Source of the DNA: Rhodobacter sp. SY28-1 | GTDB lineage: Bacteria > Pseudomonadota > Alphaproteobacteria > Rhodobacterales > Rhodobacteraceae | Length of the DNA stretch: 64,000 nucleotides | Direction of reading: 5' to 3' | Assembly (NCBI RefSeq): GCF_005222785.1 | Contig: NZ_STGH01000001.1 | Span: forward strand, 434,001-498,000 | In this document: piece by piece, positions 16,527 through 24,885 of the stretch | How the letters are laid out: each line of letters starts with the position of its first letter | How positions within the stretch are numbered: position 1 is the stretch's first letter | The notes under the pieces: generated by a model | The model's input: the letters and a program-made list of their open reading frames with translations, nothing else | The model's database searches: none | What the model was told of the DNA's origin: nothing | Program-made: the position numbers and the translations under genes

Positions 16527-17265
16527 CGCCGCCCCGGCGCAGGAGGTAGATGTCCATGATCCAGCCGTGTTCGGCCCGCAGGCGGGCGCGGGTGGCAAGG
16601 ATTTCGTCTGAAACCTGCGACAGGGGGCCGTGGATCAGCGTCTCCTCCGGCATTCCGACATAGGCACCCCACCAGATTTCGGTGTCGGGCGGCAGGGTGG
16701 TGAAGGCGCCGCCCTTGTCCAGCATCACCGCAAGGGTCGTCGCGCCGTGGGGCCAGCCGTTGTCACGCAGTTGTCGGCCGGTGGTGATGGTCACCGGCGC
16801 GGCAAGGGTGTTCAGCGGGATGGCATGGGCGGCGGTGAGGGCCTGCAGGCTGGTGATGCCGGGGATCACCTTGACGCTGATGCCCGTCAGGCGGGCGGCG
16901 ATGCGCAGGGTGCTGTCGTAAAGCGAGGGGTCGCCCCAAACCATCAGCGCGACGTTGGTTGCACCCGGATGGGCAGCGATCGTCTCGGCCCAGACCTTGG
17001 CGATGGCGTCGTGCCAGTCGTTCACCGCGCCAAGGTAGTCGTCCTGGTCGGCGCGCTGCGGAACGTCATAGGCGGCGACGGGGACGGGGGTGGTCAGGAC
17101 GCGCGACAGGATGTGTTCGCGCACTTCGGCAAGGTCGGACTTCGCCGTGCCCTTGCGCGGGATCAGGATCAGGTCGGCCCCGTTCAGCGCGCGGATGGCC
17201 TGTCCGGTTACATGGTCCGGATTGCCGGTGCCGATGCCGATGAGGTGAAGCGTGGTCATGGGCAT
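16519..17265 (-). CDS. cobF: Precorrin-6A synthase (deacetylating), CobF
   Basis: A 248-residue SAM-dependent methyltransferase that methylates C1 of precorrin-5 and releases acetate, the ring-contraction step specific to the aerobic route. Motifs are LIGIGTGNPDHVTGQAIRAL, LILIPRKGTAKSDL, VWGDPSLYDST and VIPGITSLQALTAAH. These match CobF rather than the other cobalt-pathway methylases. Starts at 17265 and 17259 are both possible. It is downstream of the CbiM-like gene (49-base gap) and overlaps the kinase gene. Confidence 0.93.
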   Translation of the reverse strand: MPMTTLHLIGIGTGNPDHVTGQAIRALNGADLILIPRKGTAKSDLAEVREHILSRVLTTPVPVAAYDVPQRADQDDYLGAVNDWHDAIAKVWAETIAAHPGATNVALMVWGDPSLYDSTLRIAARLTGISVKVIPGITSLQALTAAHAIPLNTLAAPVTITTGRQLRDNGWPHGATTLAVMLDKGGAFTTLPPDTEIWWGAYVGMPEETLIHGPLSQVSDEILATRARLRAEHGWIMDIYLLRRGGDV

Positions 17266-17314
17266 GGGCTTTATCAGAGGCGCGGCCCCAAGGCCAAGGC
17301 CGCGCCAACTGGTT

Positions 17315-17986
17315 TCAGGCCGCGTAGAGGCGCGGGGTCACAAGGGGCGAACCATTGCCCTTCAGAGCCTTGGCCCCGGCCAGCACGGCAAGGTCGGCCA
17401 GCGGTTCGATCAGGACGACAGCCATGTAGGCGACGCCAAAGGTCCCGATGGCCGACAGGTTCGCAGCCCCAAAGCCCGCGCCGTAGATCGCCCAGAAGGC
17501 CACCCAGGCGACAACCCCGCCCTGATAGACGGTCGAAAGCGCGAGGACCTGCTTGTATTCAAGATCGACATAGGCCGTGCCCGGCGCGATGACCCGCTTG
17601 GCCAGTTCGTGCAGCGCGAAGAGCGGCACGAGAAGCGTGGTCAGGTTCATCCCGTACTGCGGCAGGTCGAAGGGCGCGAAGAGAAGCCCTTGGATCAGAA
17701 GGCCCATGGCCAGCCCGATGGCGGCAGGTCCCGCGCCAAGGATCAGGAACAGGGTCGAGCCGAGGATGAAGTGGACCTCGCTGACGCCCACGGGGAAGTG
17801 CGGCAGGACCTCGAAGAAGATGAAGACGCCCACAGTCGCGATCAGCGACCGGACGGCGACCGAGGCGATGCTGCCTTCGCGGCTGGCCTTGGTGACGTGG
17901 TAAAGTGCGGTGGCACCAGCGGCAGCGGCCGTGGCGTAGCTGAGCGCGATCTTGGCCCCGTCAACGAGGCCCGGTTCAATATGCAT
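17315..17986 (-). CDS. CbiM-like cobalt transport permease (ECF type)
   Basis: A 223-residue membrane protein with about six or seven helices. It starts MHIEPGLVDGAK; in CbiM/NikM proteins the N-terminal Met-His forms part of the metal site. The segment VGVSEVHFILGSTLFLILGAG with ALGLLIQGLLF-like wording fits the CbiM core. It is directly preceded by an AdoCbl riboswitch, which supports cobalt uptake for B12. No cbiN, cbiQ or cbiO is next to it, so either the energising subunits lie elsewhere or it works alone. Confidence 0.78.
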   Translation of the reverse strand: MHIEPGLVDGAKIALSYATAAAAGATALYHVTKASREGSIASVAVRSLIATVGVFIFFEVLPHFPVGVSEVHFILGSTLFLILGAGPAAIGLAMGLLIQGLLFAPFDLPQYGMNLTTLLVPLFALHELAKRVIAPGTAYVDLEYKQVLALSTVYQGGVVAWVAFWAIYGAGFGAANLSAIGTFGVAYMAVVLIEPLADLAVLAGAKALKGNGSPLVTPRLYAA

Positions 17987-18029
17987 GTCTGTCCCTCCTG
18001 ACCGTCACACCCGACGGCGGTTTCACGTT

Positions 18030-18222
18030 CATGCAGGGCCGGTCTCCTGGCTGGCGGATCGCGGCGGGCCCTTGCCTTCCCGCCCCTTGGGGCAGTGGCG
18101 ATGCTGGACCCGCTCACCGCTGACAGTCGCGGGGGCGGCTGATGTCACGGGCCCCCGCAAGGGTCGGCCCGCTCCTCATTCCCGTTTCAGTCCCGACGCT
18201 TTGCGTGTGTGTGGGACACCTT
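18030..18222 (-). ncRNA. Cobalamin (AdoCbl) riboswitch 1
   Basis: Read on the minus strand, the order is: a P1-side GGTGTCCCAC; GGGAATGAGGAGCGGGCC; the core GCCGCCCCCGCGACTGT; GCCACTG; a GGGCGGGAAGGC segment; and the conserved B12 box AGCCAGGAGACCGGCC (18052-18037). The gene for the CbiM-like permease starts 44-50 bases later. This is the standard architecture of a coenzyme-B12-sensing leader that represses when B12 is plentiful. It fills the whole 295-base gap between cobA and the permease. Confidence 0.92.
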
Positions 18223-18281
18223 GCCAATCCACTCTGCGCCGTTCAGGTCAGGGCGGCAAGGCGGAACGCGACGTTGCCGGA

Positions 18282-19010
18282 TCAGTCGCCGACGCCGTCC
18301 GCCAGGTTGCCGACGAGGATGAGGCCCGGCAGGGTCGAGCGGTCTTCGGCCAGCGATGCGGCAAGGGCAGCGACGGTGGAGCGGTGCAGGGTCTGCTCGG
18401 GCGTCGAGACAGCTTCGGCCAGAAGTGCGGGCGTATCGGGCGGCAGGCCGTGGGCGATCAGCGCGGCCGCCAGTGCGGGGAAGGTGCGCTTGCCCATGTA
18501 GATGACGGTGGTTGCCTGCGGGTCGGCCAGCGCTGCCATGTTCAGGCCGGGGGGCAGGTTGCCTGTGACATCGGCGGCGGTGATGAACTGGACGCGCTGG
18601 GCGTGCTGGCGGCGGGTCAACGGGATGCCCGCGGCGGCGGCTGCGGCCGAGGCCGAGGTCACGCCGGGGATGATCTCGCAAGGAATCCCCGCAGCGCGGA
18701 CAGCGGTCAGTTCTTCTTCAAGGCGTCCGAAGATGCCCGAGTCGCCGGATTTCAGGCGGACGACATGGGCGCCGGTCAAGGCGTAGTCCACCAGAAGGCG
18801 GCTGACGTGGTCCTGCTTGGGCGAGGCGCGACCTGCCCGCTTGCCGACACCCACCATGTCGGCCCCGGGTTTGGCCAGTGCCAGGATCGGACCAGAGGAG
18901 AGGTCGTCGAACAGGACCGCATCGGCCCGGCCCAACGCCTTCACCGCCTTGACGGTCAGAAGGTCCGGGTCGCCGGGTCCGGCAGAGACGAAGGAGACGA
19001 AACCGGTCAT
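18282..19010 (-). CDS. cobA: Uroporphyrinogen-III C-methyltransferase, CobA
   Basis: A 242-residue SUMT that makes precorrin-2 by methylating C2 and C7. It contains FVSAGPGDPDLLTVKAVKAL, VGKRAGRASPKQDH, VVRLKSGDSGIFGRLEEE, PGVTSASAAAAAAGIPLT and VIYMGKRTF. It lacks the CysG oxidase/ferrochelatase part. The ATG at 19010 overlaps the cobB stop by 4 bases (ATGA). It is the last gene of the cobL-cobE-cobM-cobB-cobA block, followed by riboswitch 1. Confidence 0.94.
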   Translation of the reverse strand: MTGFVSFVSAGPGDPDLLTVKAVKALGRADAVLFDDLSSGPILALAKPGADMVGVGKRAGRASPKQDHVSRLLVDYALTGAHVVRLKSGDSGIFGRLEEELTAVRAAGIPCEIIPGVTSASAAAAAAGIPLTRRQHAQRVQFITAADVTGNLPPGLNMAALADPQATTVIYMGKRTFPALAAALIAHGLPPDTPALLAEAVSTPEQTLHRSTVAALAASLAEDRSTLPGLILVGNLADGVGD

Positions 19011-20323
19011 GCGCTTGCGATCAGGTGGAAGAAGGTGCCGGTCGATAGCCCGCCGCCGCGCTGGAGTCGAGTGGAGCCGGTTTCTGCGACCTTGGCCCCG
19101 GTTGCGTCGGTGACCTGCGCCAGCGGGGCGTCGGGTTGATCCAGGATCGTGGAGTAATGGAACTCGTGACCGCGCAGGAGCCGGTCCGCAGAGTGCCCGG
19201 GGATCGGCTGCGCCAGGGTGGCCAGCCGGTAGCCAAGGTGCATCTTCCGCTTCTCGAAGCTGGTCACCAGACCCAGAAGCCCCGCCATCCGGTGCCGCGT
19301 GCCGTCCTTGTCCACGATTGCCTCGCCCATCGCCATGTAGCCCCCGCATTCGCCGTGGACGGGCCTGTTCTCGGCAAAGGTCTGCAGGCCGGTGCGGAAG
19401 CGGTCGGCATTGGCCAGTGTGGGTCCGTGCAGTTCCGGGTAGCCGCCGGGAAGCCAGCAGGTATCGGCGGTCGGGTCGGGGGCTTCATCATTGAGGGGCG
19501 AGAAGGGCAGCACCTCGGCCCCCGCCGCGCGCCAGCCGTGCAGGAGATGGGGGTAGACGAAGCTGAAAGCGGCATCCCGAGCCAGGGCGATGCGCTGGCC
19601 GGGCGGGGTGATCCTTGCGGGGGGCGCTGATCCTGCGGTCGTCCTCGCAGCGGCGATGAGGGCGTCGAGATCGACGCCCTCACGCATCAATTGCGCCGCC
19701 TCGGCAATCAGGGACTGCAGCGCGGGCTGTTCCTCGGCCTGCACCAGCCCAAGGTGGCGTTCCGGCATGGCGATGGCCGCGCGCTTCGGCAGGACGCCAA
19801 GGACAGGCAGGCCCGCCTCCTCCATCCCGGTGCGGATCAGCGCCTCGTGGCGGGGCGAAGCGATGCGGTTCAGGATCACGCCCGCCACGGTGACGCCCGG
19901 TCGGAACCGCGCCAGCCCCTGCGCCACCGCCGCCGCCGTCTGCGCCTGACCGGAGGCGTCGATCACCAGCACCACCGGCCAACCCATCCGCGCCGCAAGG
20001 TCCGCCGAGGCACCATTCCCGGTCGCCCCCGGCGCGGCCACCCCGTCGAACAGACCCATCGAGCCTTCGGCCAGCACCATATCCGCCCCCTCAGCGGCGA
20101 CCAGCATCCCGTCCAGCATCGCACCCGGCATCGCCCAGGAGTCGAGGTTGAAGCTCTCGCGTCCCGATGCCGCCCGGTGAAACGCCGGGTCGATGTAGTC
20201 CGGCCCGTTCTTGAACGGCTGGACCTGAAGCCCCCTCTCGCGGAAAGCCGCCAGCAGGCCCAGCATGACCGTTGTCTTGCCGGTGCCCGAGGCGGGTGCC
20301 GCGATGAGAAGGCCGGGGGTCAT
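19007..20323 (-). CDS. cobB: Hydrogenobyrinic acid a,c-diamide synthase, CobB
   Basis: A 438-residue two-domain amidase. The N-terminal dethiobiotin-synthetase-like ATPase has P-loop [10 protein letters not shown] (about 9-18), then [15 protein letters not shown] and EGSMGLFDG. The C-terminal class I glutaminase has [13 protein letters not shown] with the nucleophile Cys, and GHEFHYST. It amidates the a and c side chains of hydrogenobyrinate. It overlaps cobM and cobA by 4 bases each. Confidence 0.95.
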   Translation of the reverse strand: MTPGLLIAAPASGTGKTTVMLGLLAAFRERGLQVQPFKNGPDYIDPAFHRAASGRESFNLDSWAMPGAMLDGMLVAAEGADMVLAEGSMGLFDGVAAPGATGNGASADLAARMGWPVVLVIDASGQAQTAAAVAQGLARFRPGVTVAGVILNRIASPRHEALIRTGMEEAGLPVLGVLPKRAAIAMPERHLGLVQAEEQPALQSLIAEAAQLMREGVDLDALIAAARTTAGSAPPARITPPGQRIALARDAAFSFVYPHLLHGWRAAGAEVLPFSPLNDEAPDPTADTCWLPGGYPELHGPTLANADRFRTGLQTFAENRPVHGECGGYMAMGEAIVDKDGTRHRMAGLLGLVTSFEKRKMHLGYRLATLAQPIPGHSADRLLRGHEFHYSTILDQPDAPLAQVTDATGAKVAETGSTRLQRGGGLSTGTFFHLIASA

Positions 20324-21105
20324 CTGCCAGTCCCGGGGAAGCGCGGATGCGTGCCGACGGGTCGGTAGCGGCGGTCATAGTCGCCGGCGTAGAGGCGGCT
20401 TTCCTCGAACCCCTCCTGCGCCAGCGCGGGGCCGACAAGGATCAGGGCGGTGCGCTCCACCTCCTCGGGGACCGAGGCTTTCAGGGTGGAAAGCGTCGCC
20501 CGGATGATCCGCTGGTCTGGCCATGAGGCGCGCCAGACGACGGCCACGGGGCAGTCCGCGCCATAATGGGGAATCAGGTCGGCGGTCAGCTTGTCGATCA
20601 GGTGAATCGACAGGTGCAAGGCCAGCGTCGCTCCGGTGGAGGCAAAGGCGGGCAGGGTTTCGCGGGACGGCATCTGCGTGGCCCGGCCTTCGGTGCGGGT
20701 CAGGACCACGGACTGCGCCAGGCCCGGCAAGGTCAGCTCGACCCCAAGGGCCGCCGCAGCCGCCGCGAAGGAGGGGACACCCGGCGTCACGTCATAGGGG
20801 ATGCCGAGGTCCCGCAACCGCCGCAGCTGCTCGCCCATCGCCGACCAGACCGACAGGTCCCCGGAATGAAGCCGCGCCACGTCCTGCCCCGCCGCATGCG
20901 CCTGGGCGATCTCGGCCATGATCTCGTTCAGTGACAGGGGCGCGGTGTTCACGATGCGGCAGCCGGGCGGGCAATGCGACAGCACGCCCTCGGGCACGAG
21001 AGAGCCGGCGTAGAGGCACACGGGCGACGCGGCGATCAGGTCGCGTCCGCGCAAGGTCAGAAGGTCCGGAGCACCCGGTCCCGCCCCGATGAAATGGACA
21101 GTCAT
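20320..21105 (-). CDS. cobM: Precorrin-4 C11-methyltransferase, CobM
   Basis: A 261-residue methylase. It contains [35 protein letters not shown] (the CobM/CbiF signature), [35 protein letters not shown] and [10 protein letters not shown]. It adds the methyl at C11 to give precorrin-5. Its ATG at 21105 overlaps the cobE stop at 21102 by 4 bases, giving the unbroken order cobL-cobE-cobM-cobB-cobA. Confidence 0.95.
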   Translation of the reverse strand: MTVHFIGAGPGAPDLLTLRGRDLIAASPVCLYAGSLVPEGVLSHCPPGCRIVNTAPLSLNEIMAEIAQAHAAGQDVARLHSGDLSVWSAMGEQLRRLRDLGIPYDVTPGVPSFAAAAAALGVELTLPGLAQSVVLTRTEGRATQMPSRETLPAFASTGATLALHLSIHLIDKLTADLIPHYGADCPVAVVWRASWPDQRIIRATLSTLKASVPEEVERTALILVGPALAQEGFEESRLYAGDYDRRYRPVGTHPRFPGTGR

Positions 21106-21461
21106 ATCGCACTCTCCGCTATGGCCGCTGTCGCTGTGCCGTCGGACGAAGCCACTCGCGGCCCCCGCAATCGAGCACCCGGTCCTGCCGCTGCAAGCGC
21201 CGCCGCTTCTGCGATTGATCCGGTGCCGAACATCTTTTCAACCCGGTCGGACCGGGTCGGTGTCGGAACGCCGTGCAAGGCCGTGAGGTCCAGGGCGATG
21301 ATCGGCAGGTCCAATGCCATCGCAAGCGGCCCCAGCCCATCGGCCTTTGCCGCAAGTGTCGCCAGATGGGTCACGCCCTGCGCGCCACCTGCCCGTGCGA
21401 GGGCGTCTTGCAGCGCTGCGAGGGTGACCTCCGACCGGAAGCCAAAGCCTGCGACGATCAT
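21102..21461 (-). CDS. cobE: Cobalamin biosynthesis protein CobE (CbiG C-terminal type)
   Basis: A 119-residue protein starting [20 protein letters not shown], with [21 protein letters not shown] and [20 protein letters not shown]. That corresponds to the CobE/CbiG C-terminal domain, which accompanies precorrin ring steps in the aerobic pathway; its exact role is unsettled. The ATG at 21461 overlaps the cobL stop as ATGA. An upstream ATG (MERHP) is possible but loses that coupling. Confidence 0.87.
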   Translation of the reverse strand: MIVAGFGFRSEVTLAALQDALARAGGAQGVTHLATLAAKADGLGPLAMALDLPIIALDLTALHGVPTPTRSDRVEKMFGTGSIAEAAALAAAGPGARLRGPRVASSDGTATAAIAESAI

Positions 21462-22627
21462 CGGGTGACGCTCCATTGCAGGATGGGCAAGGCCGATTTC
21501 CAGCCCCGCTTGCGGCCGAGGGGGGTGGGCTCCGACAGTTCGATCTTGAGAAGGCTGCCCCCGTGGCGGGCGGACCAAGCCAGGACGAGGGCCTCGGTTT
21601 CCAGTGTCACCGCGTTCATGACAAGGCGCCTGCCGGGGGGGATGAGTTCCCAAAGCCGGGTGAGGAGGTCGTCCGACGCCCCGCCACCGATGAAGACGGC
21701 ATCCGGCGTGGGAAGGTCCGCCAGTCCGTCGGGCGCGCGGGCCTCGGTCAGGCGGTGGCGGTGCGACAGGCCGAAGGCTTCGACATTGCCCCGGGCGCGG
21801 GCGGCGCGGGTGGGGTCGGCCTCCAACGCCTCGACACGGGCGCCCCCGGCGAGAAGCCATTCGATTCCGATGGACCCGGAACCTGCGCCGATGTCCCACA
21901 GCACTTCGCCCGGACGCGGGGCGAGGGCAGAAAGCGTCAGCGCGCGGACAGGGCTCTTGGTGATCTGGCCGTCGTGCTGGAACACCTCGTCCGGCAGGCC
22001 AGAGGCTTGCGGCAGCCCGGAATCGGTGGCCTCGATGGCGGCAGAGACCGGGGCACCGACGGGCTCGGTGGGCAGGCCCTGTGTGACGCGTTCGTGCGTG
22101 CCGCCGAGGCGCTCGAGGACCGTGAGTCGGGCGTTGGGGTGGCCATTCTCGCGCAGCCAGACGGCAAGTTCGCCAACCGCCGCGCCGTCACGCAGGGTAC
22201 AGATCACGCGGACGCCTTTGCCAAGGACCGGACGGAGGCGGGAGAAGGGGGCGGCGTGGAGGCCGAGGGTCAGCATCTCCTCAAGCCGCCAGCCCAGCCG
22301 GTTCGCGGCGAGCTGGAAGGTCGAGGGGGCGGGGTGCGACACCCATTCTCCCGGCTGGAGATGGGCCATCAGGCTGCCGCCCGCGCCGAACCAGAACGGA
22401 TCGCCGGAAGCGAGGACGACAGTGGGACGGTCGCGATGGGCGAGGACGGGGGTGGCGTCGAAGGGAATGGGCCAGGGGTGACCCTTGTCCCCGGCGTCCA
22501 CAAGTGCAAGGTGACGCGGGCCGCCGAAGATTGCGGTGGCGGTGTCCAGCGCGGCGCGACTTGCGGGCGACAGGCCCTCCGGTCCATCTTCGCCCAGACC
22601 GATGATCGTCAGCCAGGGATCAGCCAT
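21458..22627 (-). CDS. cobL: Precorrin-6Y C5,15-methyltransferase (decarboxylating), CobL
   Basis: A 389-residue fusion. The N-terminal CbiE-like methylase (about 1-200) has TIIGLGEDGPEGLS and VLASGDPFWFGAG. The C-terminal CbiT-like methylase/decarboxylase (about 215-389) has the SAM motif LWDIGAGSGSIGIEWL and FIGGGASDD. It performs two methylations and the C12-acetate decarboxylation. Its start codon (22627-22625) shares the CATG at 22625-22628 with the oppositely transcribed cobK, so no room exists for an ordinary promoter between them. Confidence 0.95.
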   Translation of the reverse strand: MADPWLTIIGLGEDGPEGLSPASRAALDTATAIFGGPRHLALVDAGDKGHPWPIPFDATPVLAHRDRPTVVLASGDPFWFGAGGSLMAHLQPGEWVSHPAPSTFQLAANRLGWRLEEMLTLGLHAAPFSRLRPVLGKGVRVICTLRDGAAVGELAVWLRENGHPNARLTVLERLGGTHERVTQGLPTEPVGAPVSAAIEATDSGLPQASGLPDEVFQHDGQITKSPVRALTLSALAPRPGEVLWDIGAGSGSIGIEWLLAGGARVEALEADPTRAARARGNVEAFGLSHRHRLTEARAPDGLADLPTPDAVFIGGGASDDLLTRLWELIPPGRRLVMNAVTLETEALVLAWSARHGGSLLKIELSEPTPLGRKRGWKSALPILQWSVTR

Positions 22628-23357
22628 GCCCCGCGTCCTTCTTCTGGGCGGCACAACCGAAGCCGCAGCCATGGCCCGCGCGCTGGCCGAGGCGGGGGTG
22701 GATGCGATCTATTCCTATGCGGGCCGCACGGAAAGTCCGGTGCCGCAGCCGCTGCCGGTGCGGGTGGGTGGGTTTGGCGGCGTGGAGGGGCTGGCGGCCC
22801 ACCTGACGGACGAGAGCATCACCCATGTGATCGACGCCACTCATCCTTTCGCGGCACAGATGAGCCGTAACGCGGTGGAAGCCTGCGCGGCGACAGGAAT
22901 CCCCATGATCGCGCTGGAGCGGGAGCCCTGGGCTGCCGTCAAGGGCGACCGCTGGACCCATGTCCCGGACCTTCCCGGAGCAGTGGCCGCGCTGGGAGAG
23001 GCTCCGCGTCGGGTGTTCCTCGCCATCGGCCGCCAGAACCTGAACGCCTTCGACAACGCCCCGCAGCATCACTACCTCTTGCGGCTGGTTGACCCGCCGA
23101 CCGAACCGCTTGCTCTGCCCCGCGCCGAGGCGGTGATTGCTCGGGGTCCCTTCACGGTCGAGGGAGACCTTGCGCTGCTGCAGGCCCAGCGGATCGAGGT
23201 GATCGTCGCCAAGAATGCGGGCGGTGTGGGGGCCGAGGCGAAGCTTGTCGCGGCACGAGAGTTGGGTCTTCCGGTGATCCTGATCGACCGGCCCCTTGTG
23301 CCAAAACGGCAGGTGGCGCGAAGCGTCGAAGCGGTCATGGCCTGGCTGAACGGCTGA
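22626..23357 (+). CDS. cobK: Precorrin-6A reductase, CobK
   Basis: A 243-residue NADPH-dependent reductase that makes precorrin-6B. It has the N-terminal nucleotide motif LLLGGTTEAAAMARALAEAG, SYAGRTESPVPQPLPVRVGG, HVIDATHPFAAQMSRNAVEA, and the C-terminal VIVAKNAGGVGAEAKLVAAR. It is the only gene of the 16-31 kb cobalamin set on the plus strand, flanked by minus-strand cobL and cobJ. It must be served by a promoter inside cobL. A double-hairpin repeat follows the stop. Confidence 0.95.
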   Translation: MPRVLLLGGTTEAAAMARALAEAGVDAIYSYAGRTESPVPQPLPVRVGGFGGVEGLAAHLTDESITHVIDATHPFAAQMSRNAVEACAATGIPMIALEREPWAAVKGDRWTHVPDLPGAVAALGEAPRRVFLAIGRQNLNAFDNAPQHHYLLRLVDPPTEPLALPRAEAVIARGPFTVEGDLALLQAQRIEVIVAKNAGGVGAEAKLVAARELGLPVILIDRPLVPKRQVARSVEAVMAWLNG

Positions 23358-23365
23358 GCCGGGAC

Positions 23366-23409
23366 CCAGACTTTTCGAAAAGTCTGGCAAAATCCTTCTA
23401 AGGATTTTG
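23366..23409. terminator. Double palindrome repeat, copy A (bidirectional terminator)
   Basis: A perfect 22-bp palindrome (23366-23387, core ACTTTTCGAAAAGT) is followed at once by a second inverted repeat (23388-23409, CAAAATCCTT with a CT loop and AAGGATTTTG). It lies between the convergent cobK and cobJ stops, nine bases after cobK. A second copy of the same two-hairpin design is at 36908-36950. Confidence 0.7.
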
Positions 23410-23416
23410 GTTGCGC

Positions 23417-24151
23417 TCATGTCACGCTCCGGGGCGAATAGACCCAACGTCCGACCCGGCGGGTGGCGGAGTTGCCGACGATGACCACGGTGCGCATGTC
23501 AGCCATTTCGGGCGTGGCTTCGCCCAACGTGACGGTCGTGAGGCGCTGCTCGGGGGTCGAGACGGCGCGGGCGAAGGTGACCAGTCGGTCGGGGCCGCAT
23601 TCCTGAAGCAGGGTGGCCAGGGCTTTCGTGAACCCCTGGGGACGTGAGGCCGAACGGGGGTTGTAGAAGGCCATCGCGAAATCGGCACGGGCGGCATGGC
23701 GGAGGCGGGTTTCGATCACCTCCCAGGGTTTCAGGTTGTCGCTGAGGTTGATGCAGCAGAAATCATGGCCGAGCGGCGCACCGGCGGCGGCGGCGGCGGC
23801 GAGCATCGCGGTGATGCCGGGCAACACGCGAATGTCCAGGGCCTGCCAGTCCGTACGGCCTTCCAGCGCCTCGAAGACGGCGCTCGCCATGGCGAAGACG
23901 CCGGGGTCGCCCGAGGAGACGACTACAACTTTCCGGCCAGCAGCAGCCATTTCCAGCGCTGCGCGGGCGCGGTCAAGCTCCACCCGGTTGTCGGAGGGGT
24001 GCAGGGTCAGGCCTTGCCGCGGGGCGACGCGGGCGACGTAGGGGATGTAGCCGACCACGTCCGTTGCTTCGGCCAACGCGGCGGATACTTCGGGAGTGAC
24101 CAGACGGTCGTCCCCCGGCCCGAGGCCGGCAATGGCGAGCCAGCCGCTCAT
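23417..24151 (-). CDS. cobJ: Precorrin-3B C17-methyltransferase, CobJ
   Basis: A 244-residue methylase that drives ring contraction after CobG. It contains AIAGLGPGDDRLVTPEVSAA, VVGYIPYVARV (typical of CobJ/CbiH), VVVVSSGDPGVFAMASAVFE, PGITAMLAAAAAAGAPLGHD, AFYNPRSASRPQGF and IVGNSATRR. It overlaps cobI by 4 bases and is the last gene of the cobW-cobJ block before the double-hairpin terminator. Confidence 0.95.
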   Translation of the reverse strand: MSGWLAIAGLGPGDDRLVTPEVSAALAEATDVVGYIPYVARVAPRQGLTLHPSDNRVELDRARAALEMAAAGRKVVVVSSGDPGVFAMASAVFEALEGRTDWQALDIRVLPGITAMLAAAAAAGAPLGHDFCCINLSDNLKPWEVIETRLRHAARADFAMAFYNPRSASRPQGFTKALATLLQECGPDRLVTFARAVSTPEQRLTTVTLGEATPEMADMRTVVIVGNSATRRVGRWVYSPRSVT

Positions 24152-24885
24152 TCCAGGATCTCCGGGCGGCGACCGTGGCCGTGGACGAGGACGATGGCGA
24201 AGTAGGGGCAGTCGTTCGGGTCGACCTCCGCCAGCCGGGCGACGCGCTGGTTGGGCATCGTGCCGCGTTCGACGAGCCAGGCCTGCTCCAGCCGACCCGT
24301 CCGCTCCAGCGCGCGGCGGACGCGGGGCAGGTTGCGGCCGGTCTTCATCACCACCAGCGCGTCGGCATTCGACATGTGGCGCACGAGGTCCTCTTCGGGC
24401 AGTGTGCCCATGAGGACTGTGAGCACGTCATCGCCCCAGGTGATCGGCGTGTCGGTGGCGTTCCAGCAGCCGGTCATGCCGGTGATGCCGGGGATCACTT
24501 CCACGGTCACGCGGCCCTGCAGGCGGGAATGGAGGTGCATGAAGCTGCCGTAGAAGAAGGGGTCACCTTCGCAGAGGACGACAACATCCTCGGTCGCGGC
24601 AAGGGTGGCAAGGCGGTGCGCCCAGTCGTCGTAGAAATGCGCCAGAGCGTCGATGTAGCCGGGGCTGTCGAAGGGAAGCTCGGTCGTGACCGGGTACTCC
24701 ATCGGATATTCGATGGCCTGCGGGTTCAGCATGCCTTCCACGATCCGGCGGGCCTGTCCCGCGCGGCCTTCCTTGCGGAAATAGGCGACGTGCTTCGCCT
24801 GTCCGATGGTGCGGGCGGCCTTGAGGCTCATCAGGTCCGGGTCGCCGGGGCCGAGGCCCGCACAGATCACGCGACCCATGGTCAT
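24148..24885 (-). CDS. cobI: Precorrin-2 C20-methyltransferase, CobI
   Basis: A 245-residue methylase. Motifs are ICAGLGPGDPDLMSLKAART, AYFRKEGRAGQARRIVEGML (the CobI/CbiL signature), VVLCEGDPFFYGSFMHLHSR, VIPGITGMTGCWNATDTPIT and VVMKTGRNLPRVRRAL. It makes precorrin-3A. The ATG at 24885 overlaps the cobH stop as ATGA; a second Met lies two codons in. Confidence 0.95.
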   Translation of the reverse strand: MTMGRVICAGLGPGDPDLMSLKAARTIGQAKHVAYFRKEGRAGQARRIVEGMLNPQAIEYPMEYPVTTELPFDSPGYIDALAHFYDDWAHRLATLAATEDVVVLCEGDPFFYGSFMHLHSRLQGRVTVEVIPGITGMTGCWNATDTPITWGDDVLTVLMGTLPEEDLVRHMSNADALVVMKTGRNLPRVRRALERTGRLEQAWLVERGTMPNQRVARLAEVDPNDCPYFAIVLVHGHGRRPEILE

